Below are positions 9,138 through 18,680 of a stretch of 64,000 nt of DNA, in pieces (position 1 is the first letter of the stretch; every line of letters begins with the position of its first letter). The stretch is taken from NCBI RefSeq assembly GCF_900129385.1, contig NZ_FQVO01000001.1:62001-126000 (forward strand), in the 5' to 3' direction. This stretch comes from Chryseobacterium takakiae. GTDB taxonomy: Bacteria; Bacteroidota; Bacteroidia; Flavobacteriales; Weeksellaceae. Position numbers and translations under genes: made by a program. The notes under the pieces are model-generated. The model had not been told where the DNA came from. It made no database searches and saw only the letters and a list, made by a program, of their open reading frames with translations.

Positions 9138-12100
9138 ATGAAAAATTGGACTTTCAGGCGATGGAACACCGTTCTCGGATGGGTAGTTTTCGTCATTGCA
9201 TTTATTACATACTTGTCCACCATAGAACCGAATTTCAGTTTTTGGGATTGTGGCGAGTATATTTCCTCGGCGGTAAAACTTGAAGTAACGCATGCTCCCG
9301 GAGCGGCATTATTCCAGATTGTGGGTGCTGTAGCAGCCATGTTTGCGTTGGGAAATGGCGAAAATTATTCTATCGTAATCAATGCGATGTCCGCATTGTT
9401 CAGCGCGTTTACGATTCTGTTTTTATTCTGGACCATCACCCATTTGGTGAGAAGACTTTTAAATAAGGATTTTGACGAAATTACAAAACACCAGGAGATT
9501 TCCATTCTTTTCGCAGGAATTGTAGGAGCTTTATGTTTTACTTTTTCAGATACCTTCTGGTTTTCTGCTGTAGAAGGCGAAGTATATTCTATGGCATCTA
9601 TGTTTATTGCTCTTTTAGTCTGGTTGATTACCAAATGGGAAAATGAGTACCAGCTTCCGGACAATGAACGATGGATTATCCTCATCTTTTTTATTCTGGG
9701 ACTTTCTGTGGGGGTACATATGATGTGTATGCTTGCGATTCCTGCAGTATGCTTTATATATTATGCTAGAAAATATACTTTTACCTGGAAAAATTTTATC
9801 TGGGCCAATGTAATTACCTTAATCATTCTGGCTATTGTTTTTAAAGGAATTTTCCCTTTCATCATGACGATGTTCGGAAAACTTGAAATTTTCTTTGTTA
9901 ACGGATTAGGGCTTCCGTTCCACTCAGGAACGATTGCAGCATTTATCCTGATGATTGCGATCTGCTATTTCCTGATTTCCTATACAAGAAAGATGAAGCG
10001 AAATGTGTTTCAGACCATCGCTTTATCTGTGGTATTTATGATGATTGGTTTTTCATGCTGGATGGTAATTCCTATCAGGGCAAATGCCAATCCGCCGATG
10101 AACCTTAATGATCCGGACAATGCCATCGGGATGCTGGATTACTACAACAGAGAACAATATGGTGACTGGCCAACGATTTACGGTCAAAACTACACAGCTT
10201 ATCTTGATGCTAAAGGAATTGAAAAAAATGAAGACGGAAGTTTCAAGACACAAAAAACGGGTGAGATCTATGAAAAGGATGAGAAAACCGGTACTTACAG
10301 AAAGACCGGAGACCGATTCAATTATGTATTCAATAAAGCGCATGTCGGTTTTATGCCGAGAATGTTTAATGAAGATAAAGATGTCATGGCCAACTACATT
10401 TCTATGTACGGTGCACCAGACTTTAGCTTTAATTATGGCAACGAAGATGTTGCAGACAGCCCTGAAGCAAAACAGATTTTTGATGAACTCAGAAAAAAAT
10501 ACGAAGATAAAACAATTACTGCTTCCGATTATTTAAAGGTAAGACCGTATGATCTTATCAATGTTCAGAGACCTTCTTTAGGACAGAATTTGGATTATTT
10601 TATTACTTTCCAGAACGGATATTACTTTGTACGATACCTGATGTGGAACTTCGTGGGGCGTCAGAATGACCTTGAAGGAAACATGGAAAGCACCCGCGGG
10701 AACTGGATCTCCGGAATTTCTTTTATCGATGATTCTATCGTAGGAAATCAGGATAAAATGCCTGCGAAATTCAAAAACGAAAGTACGGTGAAGTTCTTCT
10801 TTTTACCGTTGCTGTTAGGGCTTATCGGATTCTTTTTCCAATTGAATAAAGATTTCGGAAGATTCTATGCTATGCTTTCAATTTTTGTATTAATGAGTGT
10901 GGGAATCATTTTCTATACCGGTGTAAAGCCATTTGAACCAAGAGAAAGAGATTATGCGATGGTAGGTTCATTCTATGTTTTTGCCATCTGGATCGGATTA
11001 GGGGCAGCCGCCATTCTGTGGTTCCTGCAGTCTAAAGTTAAATCTAATGCGGCTAATATTGTTGTTGGTGTAGTTTTATTAGGAGTACCTTTCATGATGG
11101 GCTTCCAGAATTACAATGTACATAACAGGCACAACCGTTATACCTCATATGATTACGGATACTCAGTATTAAAATCATTACCCAAGAATGATATTTTATT
11201 CGTGTATGGTGATAATGATACCTATCCGGTATGGGCGATCCAGGAAACGGAGCAGTTCAGGGACGATGTAAAGGTGGTCAACTTTACCCTTGCTTCCACT
11301 CCATGGAATATTGATCAGATTAAAAGAAGAACCTATAATGCGGCGGCTGTTCCGGGGATTTTAACGCATGATGATTACAGAGACGGAACTAATGATCAGA
11401 TCTATATGATGAAAAAACAAGATTGGGAAGGTGTTTTCTCAATGCTGAAAGAGCAGGGAGCCCCTGAAACGGAGTTTGCGGAATTCAGAAAATATCTTGT
11501 TCAGGATTCTATGACGATGAAAGAAGCGCTGAATTTTCTTAAACATTCATCTCCTGCGAAAAACGAGCTTCTTAAAATGTATTTCGGAGAGGAAAAGTAT
11601 GAAAAATACAATATTTTACCGGTTAATAAATTCATTCTTCCTGTAAATAAGATTAATGCGGTAAATTCAGGAATCATCAATGCCGCTGATCTTCCAAACA
11701 CGGTAAATCAGATCATGATTACATACAAGGCTAATACATTGTATAAAAATAATCTGATTATGCTTGATATTCTTGCGAATTTCGACTGGAAAAGACCGAT
11801 CAGCTTCTCTTCAGGAGGAATCTACGACAGTGAGAATGTTTTCTATCTGGATGAATATCTTCAATTCGATGGATTTAGCTACAGGCTGATTCCTATCCAC
11901 ACTCCTCAGACTCCGGACGGAGAATTGGGAAGAGTAGATGCAAATTCTTTATACAATGTTGTTAAAAACTTCAGATGGGGCAATTTTAAAGACCTGAATA
12001 CGCATTTCGATGAGACGGCTACTTCCAACATCATCAGCTACAGATCTTCTGCAAGCAGAGCAGCAGCAGCTTTGGCTACAATGGGGCAAAAAGGAAAAGC

Positions 12101-12623
12101 AATTGAACTTCTTGACCTGGCATCAAGGGAAATTCCTGCAGAAAAGTATAATGATCCTCGTTCATTGAGTTCATTGGTGTATGGATATATTGTTTCGGGT
12201 CAGGAAAGTAAAGGATTGAAGTTGGCAGAAGTACTGAAAAAAGGTGTTTTTGAAGAATATGATTATTATATGAGCCTTAGTAAGTCGGACCAGAACTATT
12301 TAAAAAGACAGATCAGAACAAAACCGATGGAATATTCATTAGTGATTTCAGCGGTTACGGATGCTTACACCAGACTCGGACAGAAAGAAAAAGCATATGA
12401 TTATCTCGTAAAATCCATTGAACCGATCGATAAGAAATTCAATACCTTCGTTGAAAATCTTAAAGAAATGGGCAAGGAAAAAGCAATGAATGAATCTGAG
12501 CAGGTACAGAAGATTACCCCATTCTACCAATATTTATTTGATATTATGGAACCTTTTGACTCTACCTATTCGAAAGAAAAGGAAACGCAGATTACCAATG
12601 CAATAATAAAAGCAACACAATAA
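9138..12623 (+). CDS. DUF2723 polytopic membrane protein, GT-C glycosyltransferase-like
   Basis: A 1161-residue protein. The N-terminal 330 residues carry many hydrophobic helices with the DUF2723 hallmark near residues 30-60 (FWDCGEYISSAVKLEVTHAP), where the acidic DCGE motif in the first loop is typical of GT-C type protein glycosyltransferases. A large soluble region follows, with more transmembrane helices near residues 550-660, and the C-terminal 200 residues look like TPR-type helical repeats (AAAALATMGQKGKAIELL). Proposed role is transfer of a lipid-linked sugar to exported proteins; the substrate is unknown. It stands alone with its own strong terminator. The next gene is another GT-C-like protein, which may be functionally linked. 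Confidence 0.85.
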   Translation: MKNWTFRRWNTVLGWVVFVIAFITYLSTIEPNFSFWDCGEYISSAVKLEVTHAPGAALFQIVGAVAAMFALGNGENYSIVINAMSALFSAFTILFLFWTITHLVRRLLNKDFDEITKHQEISILFAGIVGALCFTFSDTFWFSAVEGEVYSMASMFIALLVWLITKWENEYQLPDNERWIILIFFILGLSVGVHMMCMLAIPAVCFIYYARKYTFTWKNFIWANVITLIILAIVFKGIFPFIMTMFGKLEIFFVNGLGLPFHSGTIAAFILMIAICYFLISYTRKMKRNVFQTIALSVVFMMIGFSCWMVIPIRANANPPMNLNDPDNAIGMLDYYNREQYGDWPTIYGQNYTAYLDAKGIEKNEDGSFKTQKTGEIYEKDEKTGTYRKTGDRFNYVFNKAHVGFMPRMFNEDKDVMANYISMYGAPDFSFNYGNEDVADSPEAKQIFDELRKKYEDKTITASDYLKVRPYDLINVQRPSLGQNLDYFITFQNGYYFVRYLMWNFVGRQNDLEGNMESTRGNWISGISFIDDSIVGNQDKMPAKFKNESTVKFFFLPLLLGLIGFFFQLNKDFGRFYAMLSIFVLMSVGIIFYTGVKPFEPRERDYAMVGSFYVFAIWIGLGAAAILWFLQSKVKSNAANIVVGVVLLGVPFMMGFQNYNVHNRHNRYTSYDYGYSVLKSLPKNDILFVYGDNDTYPVWAIQETEQFRDDVKVVNFTLASTPWNIDQIKRRTYNAAAVPGILTHDDYRDGTNDQIYMMKKQDWEGVFSMLKEQGAPETEFAEFRKYLVQDSMTMKEALNFLKHSSPAKNELLKMYFGEEKYEKYNILPVNKFILPVNKINAVNSGIINAADLPNTVNQIMITYKANTLYKNNLIMLDILANFDWKRPISFSSGGIYDSENVFYLDEYLQFDGFSYRLIPIHTPQTPDGELGRVDANSLYNVVKNFRWGNFKDLNTHFDETATSNIISYRSSASRAAAALATMGQKGKAIELLDLASREIPAEKYNDPRSLSSLVYGYIVSGQESKGLKLAEVLKKGVFEEYDYYMSLSKSDQNYLKRQIRTKPMEYSLVISAVTDAYTRLGQKEKAYDYLVKSIEPIDKKFNTFVENLKEMGKEKAMNESEQVQKITPFYQYLFDIMEPFDSTYSKEKETQITNAIIKATQ

Positions 12624-12630
12624 TATATCT

Positions 12631-12659
12631 AAAACGGAACTTCGGTTCCGTTTTTTTTT
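12631..12659 (+). terminator. terminator of the DUF2723 gene
   Basis: Perfect 10-bp stem AAAACGGAAC / GTTCCGTTTT with a TTCG tetraloop and a long T run. Very strong. Confidence 0.92.
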
Positions 12660-12685
12660 GTTGGGAATCGAATAATTAAAAACAG

Positions 12686-12693
12686 TATATTTG
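12686..12693 (+). promoter_or_regulatory. -7 element of the GT-C-like gene
   Basis: TATATTTG, an exact TAnnTTTG match, 18 bp upstream of the ATG at 12712. The -33 element is not clear. Confidence 0.5.
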
Positions 12694-12711
12694 TCCTAAC
12701 AAAGAAACACA

Positions 12712-14199
12712 ATGACAGAAATAAGGAATCATAAAATCCCGGTCTATGCGGTATTTTTTACAGTACTTGTAAAATTATTATTTTTATTAACACACTACAT
12801 TCAGGAAGATGCATTCATTACATGGAGGGTTGCTCAGAATCTCCTGGATTATGGAGTGATCGGTTTTAACGGGAATGATAAAATTTCAGCCTCCACAACA
12901 CATTTATATGTTTTTGTCTCTTATGTTTTTAACCTGATTTTCGGGAAGGAAAATTTTATTGAGCCGCTGCTGATTTTCAATTCGATACTCTTTACTACCG
13001 GCACCCTTTTTCTTTCTCATTTGTTGCTGAAAAATACCTGGCATAAAGCGCTATTTATTTTTTTAATAGGAATTTTGCCCCCCGCTATAAAAATTTCGAT
13101 CCTCGGAATGGAATATGGCATTCTCTTCTTTCTTGAAATGATGCTTTTGTATTATGGTTTTGGTAAAAGTAAAAAATGGGCTCAGATCATATTGCCAGTT
13201 TTAATTATTTTTACAAGAATTGATACGGTAATTTTTCTGGGAATTGTCTTTGTTATCGATCTTTTGTGGAATAAAAAAATACGGTGGTTTTATATTCTTG
13301 GCGGAATTTTGGGGACGGCCGGTTTGTTGGCCTTCAACTGGCTGTATTTCGGTGAAATTGTTAATAATACCATTGTCGCCAAGAAACTGGCCTATGACAA
13401 ATATTACACATTCCATCAAAACCTGGATCATTTTATACAGAATTTTGGAAATTTCTGGGGAATGCTCAAGCTTCCGGGAGATTTTAATCCGTTCACAATT
13501 GTATTGCTGATGTTTGAATGGCTTTGTTTTATTTATTTAATCAGGCAAAAAGATAAAAGAAACTTTTTCTTGTGGGTCATTTTCATTTTCGGATGGATAA
13601 AACAGCTGATTTTCCTTTCTCAGAAAAGTATGTTCGATTGGTATTACTGGATACCCCAGATTCTGCTTTTTGTCCCTGTCTTACTTTTTGTTCTCGAACA
13701 GAAAGAAAAAAGAAACCTCTGGCTGGCCTTATTAATTGTATTTTACAGTATTCCCATGCTGGTTTTCCAGACAGTTCATGCCATCGCAACCGGAAATGGT
13801 GAATGGAACTACAGACGTACAATAGGACTTTTTTTAAATTCTTATGAAAAAGATAAAAGCCAATGGATTTTTCTTGAGCCGGCAGGATATGTTCCTTATT
13901 TTTCAGGGCTGAAAACAATAGATGAAGTGGGGTTGGTTGATAAAAATGTTCAGGATGAAATCAGGAAAGACAAAAAAAAATTTTGGATCAACACGATAAA
14001 GGACAGAAAGCCTAAATACCTGCTTTCGTATGATGATTTATTGACGTCTGAAAATGCAGAATATATAAAACTTCACTACAAACTGATCAAAGAATTCCGT
14101 GTAAAAGATCATTTGAAAAGTGATCATTTTATTTTGCAGAAAATTTACATTTTAAAACCTTCCGGATCAGATTACAATTTATACGAAAGAATTGATTAA
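12712..14199 (+). CDS. polytopic membrane protein, GT-C glycosyltransferase-like
   Basis: A 495-residue protein with about ten hydrophobic helices and a soluble C-terminal tail of roughly 130 residues. The first extracytoplasmic loop carries an acidic pair in QEDAFITWR, a common feature of GT-C enzymes that use polyprenyl-phosphate sugars. No narrower family is recognised. It follows the DUF2723 gene in the same direction but has its own -7 element after a strong terminator, so it is a separate transcript. Confidence 0.65.
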   Translation: MTEIRNHKIPVYAVFFTVLVKLLFLLTHYIQEDAFITWRVAQNLLDYGVIGFNGNDKISASTTHLYVFVSYVFNLIFGKENFIEPLLIFNSILFTTGTLFLSHLLLKNTWHKALFIFLIGILPPAIKISILGMEYGILFFLEMMLLYYGFGKSKKWAQIILPVLIIFTRIDTVIFLGIVFVIDLLWNKKIRWFYILGGILGTAGLLAFNWLYFGEIVNNTIVAKKLAYDKYYTFHQNLDHFIQNFGNFWGMLKLPGDFNPFTIVLLMFEWLCFIYLIRQKDKRNFFLWVIFIFGWIKQLIFLSQKSMFDWYYWIPQILLFVPVLLFVLEQKEKRNLWLALLIVFYSIPMLVFQTVHAIATGNGEWNYRRTIGLFLNSYEKDKSQWIFLEPAGYVPYFSGLKTIDEVGLVDKNVQDEIRKDKKKFWINTIKDRKPKYLLSYDDLLTSENAEYIKLHYKLIKEFRVKDHLKSDHFILQKIYILKPSGSDYNLYERID

Positions 14200-14237
14200 T
14201 TTAGAAAGATTTTCAACATCATAATTTAAATTAAAAA

Positions 14238-14771
14238 ATGAAATACTGTGCATTTCTGCGGGGAGTGAATGTAAAGGGTACCAATATGAAAATGGCCGAA
14301 GTATGTGAGGTGTTCAGAGGGGCAGGAGTAGAGCATGTGAGCTCCGTACTTGCTTCCGGAAACATCCTTTTTGCATCGGAAAAAGATCCGGCAGAATTAA
14401 AAAATATTCTTGAAAAAGCAATGTCTGGCCATTTTTCGTATGAAGCTTTTTTATTTATAAAATCGCAACCCGAGATTGAAAGCTTCTGGAACGGGAATCC
14501 TTTTAAAAAAGATGAAAACCTGCATTGTTATACTTTCATAGGAAATGACGGAGTGGAGAATATCCTGATGAAAGAATTTGAATCCGCTGCAAAGACAACT
14601 CATGAAGAAGCTAAAATTATTGATCGTATTTTTTATTGGCAGGTACCGAAAGGCAATACACTTGATTCTACATTTGGTAAAATTTGAGGAAAGAAAAGTC
14701 TTAAAGATCAATTGACCAGTAGAAATATCAATACATTTGAAAAGATTTTAAAAGCATTCAGCAAAATGTAA
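14238..14771 (+). pseudogene. DUF1697 family gene interrupted by an in-frame TGA
   Basis: The frame opens with MKYCAFLRGVNVKGTN and matches the DUF1697 pattern (LRGINVGG, then SGNILF, then a final TLDS-x-FGK segment). It stops at a TGA at 14685-14687, right after FGKI. The same frame continues past the stop as GKKSLKDQLTSRNINTFEKI, the normal family C-terminus, to a TAA at 14769-14771. Without the TGA the product would be 177 codons including stop, the usual family size. A single substitution, for example in a Leu TTA codon, explains it. The 149-residue truncated product could still be made. Function of the family is unknown. Confidence 0.8.
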
Positions 14772-15515
14772 TTTGGAAAATGTTGAAAACATTTTTTAAT
14801 CAGTGTACCGGATTGGATCTTAAATTCTTTATACACACATTATCAAAAATTCAAATTTATAAATGATTATTCACTGATTTGAAAATTGAGGTATTCTCTC
14901 TTTCATAAATTAAAATCTGTTAATTCTTACAACTATTTCAGTTGTACAAATTATTTCTATGATATGCTCCCTCTGAAAAATAATTGTTTCATACCAGAGA
15001 ATATTACAAAATAAAATAATTGCTACTATAATATAGTAATACCATAAATACGATCTGCTTCTTATTATAAATTAATGATTTATGTAGATCATAACAAAAA
15101 TAATTCACATTTTTTATCTCTATTGATTACAATCATAAAAAACAATTTCAGAATACTTTAGTTTTGTTCTCAGATTATTGAAATATTTTAAACGACCTGA
15201 TGTAAAGGATAAAGGCAGCATTAAAGAAACTGGCGTGGTATGTATGTGGTATTTTAATTCAGGAAAATTTTAATCATTTTTTCTTTCTTTGTCTTTACCT
15301 AATATATAATCGCATTTTTTGCGATAATATTTTAAAATTAAATGCAAAAAGCAGAAAAAACGTAATTACTACTAAGGCAGGCCAATTTTCAAAATGATAA
15401 AATATCAAGCATAAAAATAGAAACTTAAAAAAAGGAGTTGATACTCTCAGAAAAGTTTTGTTAAAGTATTAATGCTGGAGCTTACAACAGGAATTAGTAG
15501 AGATGAGAAAACATT
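14772..15515. other. gene-poor AT-rich stretch
   Basis: About 740 bp with no ORF of note on either strand. It holds an isolated TAnnTTTG match (TAGTTTTG, 15159-15166) and a small hairpin ATCGC / GCGAT (15309-15313, 15321-15325) without a good T run. I see no degraded coding frame or RNA gene that I can name. Confidence 0.5.
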
Positions 15516-15857
15516 ATGAAAAACGAAAAGACTGAATTCAATTTAGAAGATTTAAACCAAAAGATTTTTGTGCAGGATGAAATTTTGGCATTAGCAAAAG
15601 AAAATTCTCCACGTCTGTTGAGCAAATTCAGATTAGTGGATCCGGACTTTTTTAAGAAATTGTCTGGTATTCAGCCCAATTTAAAAAATTCTGAACTTAT
15701 TTTCTGTATTTATTTAAAGCTCAATTTAACAACAAAGGAGATTGCAACCTATACTTTTGTTACTCCTAAAGCCATTCAAAACAGGAAAAACAGATTGAGA
15801 AAAAAATTGAATATTGCCTCTAATATTGATATTTATAAATGGTTTAATGAACTTTAA
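15516..15857 (+). CDS. orphan LuxR-like helix-turn-helix protein
   Basis: A 113-residue protein. The C-terminal half reads like the HTH of LuxR/GerE-type regulators: LKLNLTTKEIATYTFVTP, then KAIQNRKNRLRKKL as the recognition helix region. In Flavobacteriia such HTHs usually end long TPR or sensor proteins; here the protein has only about 50 residues in front, so it is either a small stand-alone regulator or the remnant of a larger gene. The preceding 740 bp show no coding frame for a lost N-terminus. Base composition is as AT-rich as its surroundings. Targets are unknown. Confidence 0.65.
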   Translation: MKNEKTEFNLEDLNQKIFVQDEILALAKENSPRLLSKFRLVDPDFFKKLSGIQPNLKNSELIFCIYLKLNLTTKEIATYTFVTPKAIQNRKNRLRKKLNIASNIDIYKWFNEL

Positions 15858-15868
15858 ACCATTTTTTT
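15837..15868 (+). terminator. terminator overlapping the HTH gene stop
   Basis: Perfect 11-bp stem AAATGGTTTAA / TTAAACCATTT (15837-15847, 15854-15864) with a T run. The stop codon lies in the stem. The A run upstream also lets it serve the convergent gene. Confidence 0.8.
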
Positions 15869-15872
15869 ATTT

Positions 15873-16604
15873 TTAAAACTGCAGAATTGCTTTGTCCAGG
15901 TCATGATACAACAGAATCTTCCAGTGATTTTCAGTTGCTTCTTTTTGCCATTTTAATCTTAACTCCATTGCCTTTCTTCCATCAAAATCACTTTTATAAG
16001 CAAGATGATATTTCAGGTAGGATTCTTGCGGAAGATCATCAGCTCCGTAAAAGACCGTTTCTTTACCATCCTTTATCCAGAAAACCTGCATGAAAGGAGT
16101 ATGTCCGCCGGCAACCTCAAAATAAATTTCATCCGTAATGGATCCGCTGTCTTCATCCATCCACACTATTTGATCCAGGCTGATCAGCTTTTCCAGTGTA
16201 TCAAAATCGAAAGAATGGCTGTTTTTGTTCTGCATTGCATATTCCAGTTCACGTTTCTGGATATAAATGTCAGCATTGGGAAAAGTTGCCTCAAAACCGT
16301 TTTCCGTACGGACAATGGTTGTTTCGATATGATCTTTATGGAGATGAGAAAGCAGGACTTTGGTCACACTTTCAGGTTTAATATTTTCCCTTGCAAGAAT
16401 TTCAGAGATAACCGTTTTTCCTGATTCATTTTTCCACCCGATTCCTGCATCCAGCATTATAATATCTTTTTCCGTAATGATGAGAAAAGGAGTGATAGAC
16501 ATTTTTATTCCTTTTACCGTAGCGTTATTTTCCCCTGTTAAGAGCGTAAAATCTTTTGTTTTGTTCGTAGAAAAGTTGCCTTCTTTCAGCGGTATAATTT
16601 TCAT
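15873..16604 (-). CDS. MBL-fold metallo-hydrolase
   Basis: A metallo-beta-lactamase-fold hydrolase of 243 residues from the chosen start. The zinc-binding HxHxDH motif reads SHLHKDHIE; further ligands are in AGGHTPF and YGADDLP, and the C-terminal YHD supplies another. The ORF can be extended to 16652, but the start at 16604 (MKIIPLKEGNFS) begins exactly where family similarity should start. Substrate is unknown; lactonase, glyoxalase II-like or other hydrolase activity are all possible. It converges on the HTH gene and is divergent from the MFS gene. Confidence 0.8.
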   Translation of the reverse strand: MKIIPLKEGNFSTNKTKDFTLLTGENNATVKGIKMSITPFLIITEKDIIMLDAGIGWKNESGKTVISEILARENIKPESVTKVLLSHLHKDHIETTIVRTENGFEATFPNADIYIQKRELEYAMQNKNSHSFDFDTLEKLISLDQIVWMDEDSGSITDEIYFEVAGGHTPFMQVFWIKDGKETVFYGADDLPQESYLKYHLAYKSDFDGRKAMELRLKWQKEATENHWKILLYHDLDKAILQF

Positions 16605-16707
16605 GGTGCAAATTTCTTCATAAATTCTGATTTTGAAAACCTTTTTCATCAATTAAAATCATCGCTAAAAGCGATAAAAGTTTAAATAGTGTTTATCATA
16701 AAATAAG

Positions 16708-16715
16708 TATTTTTG
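16708..16715 (+). promoter_or_regulatory. -7 element of the MFS gene
   Basis: TATTTTTG, exact TAnnTTTG, 34 bp before the ATG at 16750. No clear -33 element. Confidence 0.45.
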
Positions 16716-16749
16716 TTCCGGCAATTTCGCACATACTTAAACAAAATCT

Positions 16750-17928
16750 ATGCAGTTGAATTCTACCAGTGGGATCTCACGTACTGTGATCTGGCTCATG
16801 ACCATCATTTCGGGGCTTGTTGTAGCAAATATATATTATAACCAACCTTTGCTTTCATTGATTTCCGAAGATCTGCAGGTATCCGAAGCAGCAGCAGGAA
16901 AAATTTCCGTACTTACCCAGCTGGGATATGCAGCCGGGCTTTTACTGATTGTTCCGCTTGGAGATAAATTATTCCGTAAAAAGCTTATTCTTGTTGATCT
17001 TTTGCTGGTATTTCTTTCATTAGTATGGATAACTTTTGCAAACGAATTATGGATGCTGTATATTGCCAGTCTGCTCATTGGAGTAACTTCTGTAATTCCT
17101 CAGCTTTTTATACCCATCGCAGCAGAACTTTCAACGGATAAAGAAAAGTCTTCCAATATCGGATTGGTCATGTCCGGGCTCTTGCTGGGAATACTTTTAT
17201 CCCGTTTCATCGGAGGGATCGTAGGAGAAATCTGGGGTTGGAGAACTATGTTCGGAATAGCATCAGGAATGATGATTATCGTTTGGATTGCTGTATATAC
17301 CATGCTTCCCGCACTTCCCCCTAATTTTAAGGGAACCTATGGAGAGTTGATGAAATCGGTATTTCATCTTGCTAAAACACAACCTGTTTTAAGGCTCGCT
17401 TCATTCCGTGGTGCAATGGCTTTCGGTTCTCTCTGTGCACTGTTTACAACTTTGGTTTTCCACATGGAAAAACCGCCGTTTAATGCCGGTTCATCAGTAG
17501 TAGGAAGTTTTGGTCTCGCCGGAGCGGCCGGGGCTTTAGCTGCAGCAAGGGTTGGAAAACTGCAAAAAATATTTGATTTAAACAGAATCATCATTTATGC
17601 TTTATCCGTATTGCTGATCAGTTGGGGGTTCACCTATTTTGCGGGTGAAACGTATTGGGGACTGATTGTTGGAGTAGTTCTGATAGATTTGGGGGTTCAG
17701 TCTGCCCACATCATGAATCAGACCGATTTCTTCCTTATAAAATCTACCGCTGTAAACAGACTGAATACCGTTTATATGGTGTCTTATTTTATAGGAGGTT
17801 CTCTGGGAACATGGCTTGCTTCCATTGCGTGGCAGTATTACCAATGGGGTGGTGTCTGTTTTGTAGGAGTATCGATGGGAATCCTGGCTTTAACGACCCA
17901 CCTTCTTTTCAGCCGAAAAAATAAATGA
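16750..17928 (+). CDS. MFS transporter
   Basis: A 392-residue protein with 12 likely membrane helices and the major-facilitator loop motif between helices 2 and 3 (PLGDKLFRKK). The N-terminal YYNQPLL segment in helix 1 is typical of the YgaY-like drug/arabinose-efflux-type branch. Substrate cannot be read from sequence. It is followed after 29 bp by a FrnE-like gene and after another 24 bp by a nucleosidase gene, so the three may form one transcript. Confidence 0.88.
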   Translation: MQLNSTSGISRTVIWLMTIISGLVVANIYYNQPLLSLISEDLQVSEAAAGKISVLTQLGYAAGLLLIVPLGDKLFRKKLILVDLLLVFLSLVWITFANELWMLYIASLLIGVTSVIPQLFIPIAAELSTDKEKSSNIGLVMSGLLLGILLSRFIGGIVGEIWGWRTMFGIASGMMIIVWIAVYTMLPALPPNFKGTYGELMKSVFHLAKTQPVLRLASFRGAMAFGSLCALFTTLVFHMEKPPFNAGSSVVGSFGLAGAAGALAAARVGKLQKIFDLNRIIIYALSVLLISWGFTYFAGETYWGLIVGVVLIDLGVQSAHIMNQTDFFLIKSTAVNRLNTVYMVSYFIGGSLGTWLASIAWQYYQWGGVCFVGVSMGILALTTHLLFSRKNK

Positions 17929-17957
17929 AAAGTATAATTTAGCTAAATATAAATACG

Positions 17958-18656
17958 ATGAAAGTAGAAATCTGGTCGGACGTTATGTGTCCGTTTTGCT
18001 ATATCGGTAAAAATAATTTTGAGAAAGCGCTTGAAAAACTGCCTTTCAAAGATGAAATAGAAGTAAAATGGAAAAGCTTTCAGCTTGATCCGACGTTGAA
18101 TCCTGAAGAAACCAAAAAAACCTTCGAATATTTCAAAGAGAAAAAAGGAGTTCCCGAAGCTCAGGCGAAGCAGATGGTAGAACAGGTTTCACAGATGGGA
18201 AATACGGCAGGAATCAGCTTTAATTTTGACAAAGCAATCATTACCAATACTTTTTCAGCGCACAAATTATTACATTTAGCAAAGAAATATAAAAAAGACA
18301 ATGAAATGGAAGAGGCTCTCTTTATTGCACATTTCATTGAAGGAAAAAATGTGGGAGATCTCAATACGCTTGTTGATATTGCCGCATCTCTGGGAATAAA
18401 TACAGAAGAAGCCCGAAAGATTTTAACATCAGAAGAATTTGATGATGAGGTAAAGCAAGATTTTTCAGAAGCAAAAAGTCACGGGATTTCAGGAGTTCCT
18501 TTTTTCATTCTGAACGGAAAATATGCCGTTTCCGGAGCGCAGCCTGTTGATTTTTTTGCCAATGCCCTTCAGCAGACCTACGAAGAAACGGTTTCTCCGC
18601 TGAAAAATATTTCTGGAGATGATAATTCCTGTGGAACAGACGGCTGCAGCATTTAA
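17958..18656 (+). CDS. DsbA-family FrnE-like oxidoreductase
   Basis: A 232-residue thioredoxin-fold protein without a signal peptide, so cytoplasmic. The active-site motif CPFC is at residues 11-14 (SDVMCPFCYIG) and the cis-proline segment reads SGVPFFIL near residue 178. The length and the helical insert match FrnE-type dithiol oxidoreductases. The tail adds a further cysteine pair (SCGTDGCS) at residues 226-231, which could act as a second thiol site. Role is likely in redox or stress protection. Confidence 0.88.
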   Translation: MKVEIWSDVMCPFCYIGKNNFEKALEKLPFKDEIEVKWKSFQLDPTLNPEETKKTFEYFKEKKGVPEAQAKQMVEQVSQMGNTAGISFNFDKAIITNTFSAHKLLHLAKKYKKDNEMEEALFIAHFIEGKNVGDLNTLVDIAASLGINTEEARKILTSEEFDDEVKQDFSEAKSHGISGVPFFILNGKYAVSGAQPVDFFANALQQTYEETVSPLKNISGDDNSCGTDGCSI

Positions 18657-18680
18657 ATAATATTCAAATAAAATCATTGT

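Noticed and set aside
14685..14687. TGA as a selenocysteine codon
   Set aside because: No SECIS-like hairpin directly after the codon, family members have Leu there, and no sel genes are seen.
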